From Litorimonas sp046250185 (GTDB lineage: Bacteria; Pseudomonadota; Alphaproteobacteria; Caulobacterales; Maricaulaceae), in NCBI RefSeq assembly GCF_046250185.1, contig NZ_CP176469.1: a stretch of DNA of 64,000 bases; one strand, given 5' to 3'. The notes below the pieces were generated by a model that made no database searches, had not been told where the DNA came from, and was given only the letters and a program-made list of their open reading frames with translations. Positions within the stretch are counted from its first letter, which is position 1; each line of letters starts with the position of its first letter. This document shows positions 61,901 to 64,000 of the stretch, piece by piece. The translations under genes and the position numbers were made by a program.

Positions 61901-63156
61901 CGGATAACTTCGTCCAGAATATCCCAAACTTCAGGGCGTTCTTTTTCGACGAGTTTTTTAGATTGCTTAACGGTGCCAGACAGACCTTTGGCGTCCAGAC
62001 GTGCATAGATAAACGGCTTGAACAGCTCGAGCGCCATTTTCTTGGGCAGACCACATTCGTGCAGTTTCAGCTCTGGGCCAACCACGATCACGGAACGGCC
62101 AGAATAGTCAACGCGTTTCCCGAGCAAGTTCTGGCGGAAGCGGCCTTGTTTGCCTTTGAGCATATCTGACATAGATTTCAGCGGGCGCTTATTGGCGCCA
62201 GTAATCACACGACCACGACGACCATTGTCAAACAGCGCATCAACAGATTCTTGCAACATCCGCTTTTCATTACGGATGATGATGTCTGGCGCACGCAGCT
62301 CGATCAGACGCTTGAGACGGTTATTACGGTTGATCACACGGCGGTAGAGATCGTTAAGATCGGACGTTGCAAAACGGCCACCATCTAGCGGCACAAGTGG
62401 GCGCAGCTCTGGCGGGATGACGGGCACAATCGTCAACACCATCCACTCTGGACGATTGCCAGATTGAATGAACGACTCAAGCAATTTCAAACGCTTGCGG
62501 TACTTCTTCAGCTTCAACTCTGACCCAGTTTCGGTCATATCAAAGCGCGTGCGCTCGACTTCGGCTTCCAGATCAAGATTGACGAGCATGTCGCGGATAG
62601 CTTCTGCACCAATACCAGCCGTAAAGCTGTCTTCGCCAAATTCGGCTTGGGCGTCGACATATTCTTCTTCTGACATGATCTGTCGCTCGGCCAGCGATGT
62701 CAGGCCAGGCTCTGTCACGATATAGCTTTCGAAATACAGAACGCGCTCAACTTCTTTGAGCGTCATGTTCAGCATCGTCGAAATACGGGACGGCAGTGAT
62801 TTCAAGAACCAAATATGGGCGACAGGCGCAGCCAGTTCGATATGACCCATACGCTCACGACGCACACGCGTGACAGTAACTTCGACGCCGCATTTTTCGC
62901 AGACAACGCCTTTATATTTCATACGCTTATATTTGCCGCAGAGACATTCGTAATCTTTGACTGGGCCAAAGATGCGTGCACAGAATAGGCCGTCTTTTTC
63001 GGGCTTAAACGTCCGGTAGTTAATCGTCTCAGGCTTTTTGATCTCGCCAAATGACCATGAGAGAATTTTCTCAGGGGAAGCGAGCGAGATACGAATACGG
63101 TCAAAGGTCGGGCCTTCTTGCGCGGGGTTGAAAATGTTCATGACCTCTTGGTTCAT
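58981..63156 (-). CDS. rpoC: DNA-directed RNA polymerase beta' subunit
   Basis: A 1391-residue catalytic subunit. The N-terminal zinc ligands are C71, C73, C86 and C89 (CLCGKYKRM, VCEKCG). The active-site NADFDGDQMAVH (three aspartates binding Mg2+) lies near residue 460. The second zinc site includes TCETVTGICATCYGRD. The length is usual for the group. It follows rpoB by 112 bases, which contain two perfect inverted repeats. Confidence 0.98.
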   Translation of the reverse strand: MNQEVMNIFNPAQEGPTFDRIRISLASPEKILSWSFGEIKKPETINYRTFKPEKDGLFCARIFGPVKDYECLCGKYKRMKYKGVVCEKCGVEVTVTRVRRERMGHIELAAPVAHIWFLKSLPSRISTMLNMTLKEVERVLYFESYIVTEPGLTSLAERQIMSEEEYVDAQAEFGEDSFTAGIGAEAIRDMLVNLDLEAEVERTRFDMTETGSELKLKKYRKRLKLLESFIQSGNRPEWMVLTIVPVIPPELRPLVPLDGGRFATSDLNDLYRRVINRNNRLKRLIELRAPDIIIRNEKRMLQESVDALFDNGRRGRVITGANKRPLKSMSDMLKGKQGRFRQNLLGKRVDYSGRSVIVVGPELKLHECGLPKKMALELFKPFIYARLDAKGLSGTVKQSKKLVEKERPEVWDILDEVIREHPVLLNRAPTLHRLGIQAFEPKLTEGKAIRLHPLVCAAFNADFDGDQMAVHVPLSIEAQLEARVLMMSTNNILSPANGRPIIVPSQDIVLGLYYMSLMRDGEKGEGMMFADMAEVEAALDNKLVSVHSKVKGRFPVTQEDGSTTWEVAETSPGRLKLAEFLPRHHLIPYSVVNKTLTKKEIGKLIDTVYRHAGQKATVIFADKMMGLGFREACNAGISFGKDDMVIPETKYTLVNETKDLVSDFEQQYADGLITKGEKYNKVVDAWSKCTDKVADAMMDEAAKPRKLINSIFMMADSGARGSKNQMKQLAGMRGLMAKPSGEIIETPITANFKEGLSVMDYFNSTHGARKGLADTALKTANSGYLTRRLVDVAQDCIVTEQDCGTENGIELKPVVDSGEVVVSLGERMLGRTTAEDLHDPRSGDLMYPANTYVDEDISAEIDEAGIQNSRVRSALTCETVTGICATCYGRDLARGTKVNMGEAVGVIAAQSIGEPGTQLTMRTFHIGGTASVSDKSVIESSNEGTIQYDVEDVIDAGGVYIAKARKLEFQIVDKDGKELEAQKVDYGTRLTKKAGDKVKRGDRLAEWDPYATPILTEVEGTVRLLDIVDGVTAKEETDEETGISSKVIVDWRASSKSGDIQPVAVIEDKDGEPVKLPNGNIARYMLAVGAILSVNEGDKVKPGAVLARIAKGGATQRDITGGLPRVAELFEARRPKDDAVIADIDGKIEFTRDYKNKRKIQILPEDETMDPSSFLIAKGKHMLVQDGDRVKKGDYLIDGNPAPHDILAIMGVEALAEYLVDEVQGVYRLQGVPINDKHIEVIVRQMLQKVEVTDPGDTTLLKNEQMDKIEFNKTNAALLERDSKARPAEAMPVLLGITKASLQTRSFISAASFQETTRVLTEASVAGKEDMLEGLKENVIVGRLIPAGSGANLRKYQKIANERDQKFLEERAAANPQLEEFPAELDGDAAE

Positions 63157-63210
63157 GTCTTTTCCTTTCGGTTTGAGCCGTTGCGTCCAACGCCTCTTGA
63201 AATTCAGTGA

Positions 63211-63257
63211 CGATCAATGATCGCCGAACAAGATAGCAGGGCTGTCAACAGCCCTGC
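63211..63257. repeat. Inverted repeats between rpoB and rpoC
   Basis: Two perfect palindromes in the 112-base gap: CGATCA-A-TGATCG (63211-63223) and GCAGGGCTGT-CA-ACAGCCCTGC (63236-63257). The second would form a very stable hairpin in the rpoB-rpoC message but lacks a following T run, so processing, stabilization or partial pausing fits better than full termination. Confidence 0.65.
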
Positions 63258-63268
63258 CCTGTTATGTG

Positions 63269-64000
63269 TTAGCCGTTCGTCAGCTCGATATTCAGACCCA
63301 GTGACCTGATCTCTTTGACCAAGACGTTGAACGATTCTGGAATACCAGCTTCGAACCCATCATCACCGCGCACAATCGACTCGTAGACTTTCGTCCGACC
63401 CGCCACGTCATCTGACTTGACCGTCAGCATTTCCTGTAGCGTATAAGCCGCACCATAAGCTTCAAGGGCCCAGACTTCCATTTCGCCGAAGCGCTGGCCA
63501 CCAAACTGGGCTTTACCGCCGAGAGGTTGCTGCGTGACGAGGGAGTATGGCCCAATCGAACGAGCATGGATCTTATCATCGACCAGATGGTGCAATTTCA
63601 GCAGGTATTTATACCCGACCGTAACCTGACGTGTGAAACGCTCACCCGTCCGACCATCGTGAAGTGTCATCTGACCCGAGCTAGCAAGGCCTGCTTTCTG
63701 TAGCATTTCAACGATATCCGCTTCTCGCGCACCATCAAAGACAGGTGTCGCAATCGGCACACCGCCCGTGACGTTAGACGCCAGTTCGATGATCTCGTTG
63801 TTTTTCTTTGGTAGCGTTTCATCATCGCCGTAGCCATGTTGAACAGCGGCGCGAAGATCAGCCATATTGCCTTCGGCCCGATAGGCTTCGAGCGCTTGGT
63901 CAATCATTTTGCCGACGCCCGCACAGGCCCAACCCAAATGAGTTTCGAGGATCTGCCCCACGTTCATGCGCGACGGCACGCCCAGCGGGTTCAGCACGAT
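63269..64000 (-). CDS. rpoB: DNA-directed RNA polymerase beta subunit, C-terminal part (truncated by window)
   Basis: About 243 C-terminal residues of the beta subunit; the frame stays open to the window edge. LNPLGVPSRMNVGQILETHL, the switch-region KLHHLVDDKIHARSIGPYS (cited in part) and GGKAQFGGQRFGEMEVWALE are conserved, and the protein ends NIELTNG. The N-terminal three quarters, including the rifampicin region, is outside the window. Confidence 0.98.
   Translation of the reverse strand: MVLNPLGVPSRMNVGQILETHLGWACAGVGKMIDQALEAYRAEGNMADLRAAVQHGYGDDETLPKKNNEIIELASNVTGGVPIATPVFDGAREADIVEMLQKAGLASSGQMTLHDGRTGERFTRQVTVGYKYLLKLHHLVDDKIHARSIGPYSLVTQQPLGGKAQFGGQRFGEMEVWALEAYGAAYTLQEMLTVKSDDVAGRTKVYESIVRGDDGFEAGIPESFNVLVKEIRSLGLNIELTNG

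Overview
The window looks like a chromosomal segment of a prosthecate or dimorphic alphaproteobacterium of the Caulobacterales/Maricaulales-Hyphomonadaceae kind. Support comes from an SpmX-type polarity protein (4672-6045), an ATP12-type F1-ATPase assembly chaperone, DUF1489, DUF2853 and DUF805 families, a TonB receptor, Tat-exported DUF1501 and molybdenum-hydroxylase proteins, and the typical alphaproteobacterial order rpoB-rpoC / rpsL-rpsG-fusA-tuf-rpsJ-...-rpoA-rplQ. Taxonomic placement is inference from gene families only. I see no phage, insertion sequence, CRISPR array or rRNA.

Region 1 (1-7.6 kb): 3' end of panC with a small DUF1272 zinc-ribbon gene, a TonB-dependent receptor, then a leftward run of DUF1489, a JmjC/cupin-like protein, spmX and mgtE. 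Region 2 (7.6-17.5 kb): folD; a lysine-catabolism-like locus (aldehyde dehydrogenase, DUF1905 protein, saccharopine/lysine-6-dehydrogenase-like protein, divergent HglS-type 2-oxoadipate dioxygenase/decarboxylase); and the glyoxylate bypass aceB-aceA, divergent from a RamB/ScfR-type regulator, with a cluster of TTGTAA motifs between them. Region 3 (17.6-28.1 kb): DUF1800-DUF1501 secreted pair, a hydratase-kduI pair with an odd overlap, tRNA-Leu(GAG), lipB, two DUF805 membrane proteins, and a tightly packed leftward cluster crcB-rluC-ATP12-CPA2 antiporter.

Region 4 (28.1-38.3 kb): a large membrane protein with three DUF1508 repeats and four CWDGS repeats, an HtrA/Do protease, a small secreted orphan, a membrane-anchored M23 peptidase, a two-subunit molybdenum hydroxylase (IorAB-like), and a compact metal locus: a CsoR-type repressor divergent from an outer-membrane-like protein, a MerP-like protein and a MerT-like protein.

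Region 5 (38.3-64 kb): the S10-spc-alpha ribosomal protein superoperon, str genes (rpsL, rpsG, fusA, tuf), a lipoprotein M19 dipeptidase inserted between rpoC and rpsL, rpoC and the 3' end of rpoB, all leftward. Here the L15 gene carries a fused DUF2853 domain and L3 carries a charged helical tail. A well-formed promoter with nested inverted repeats precedes rpsL.
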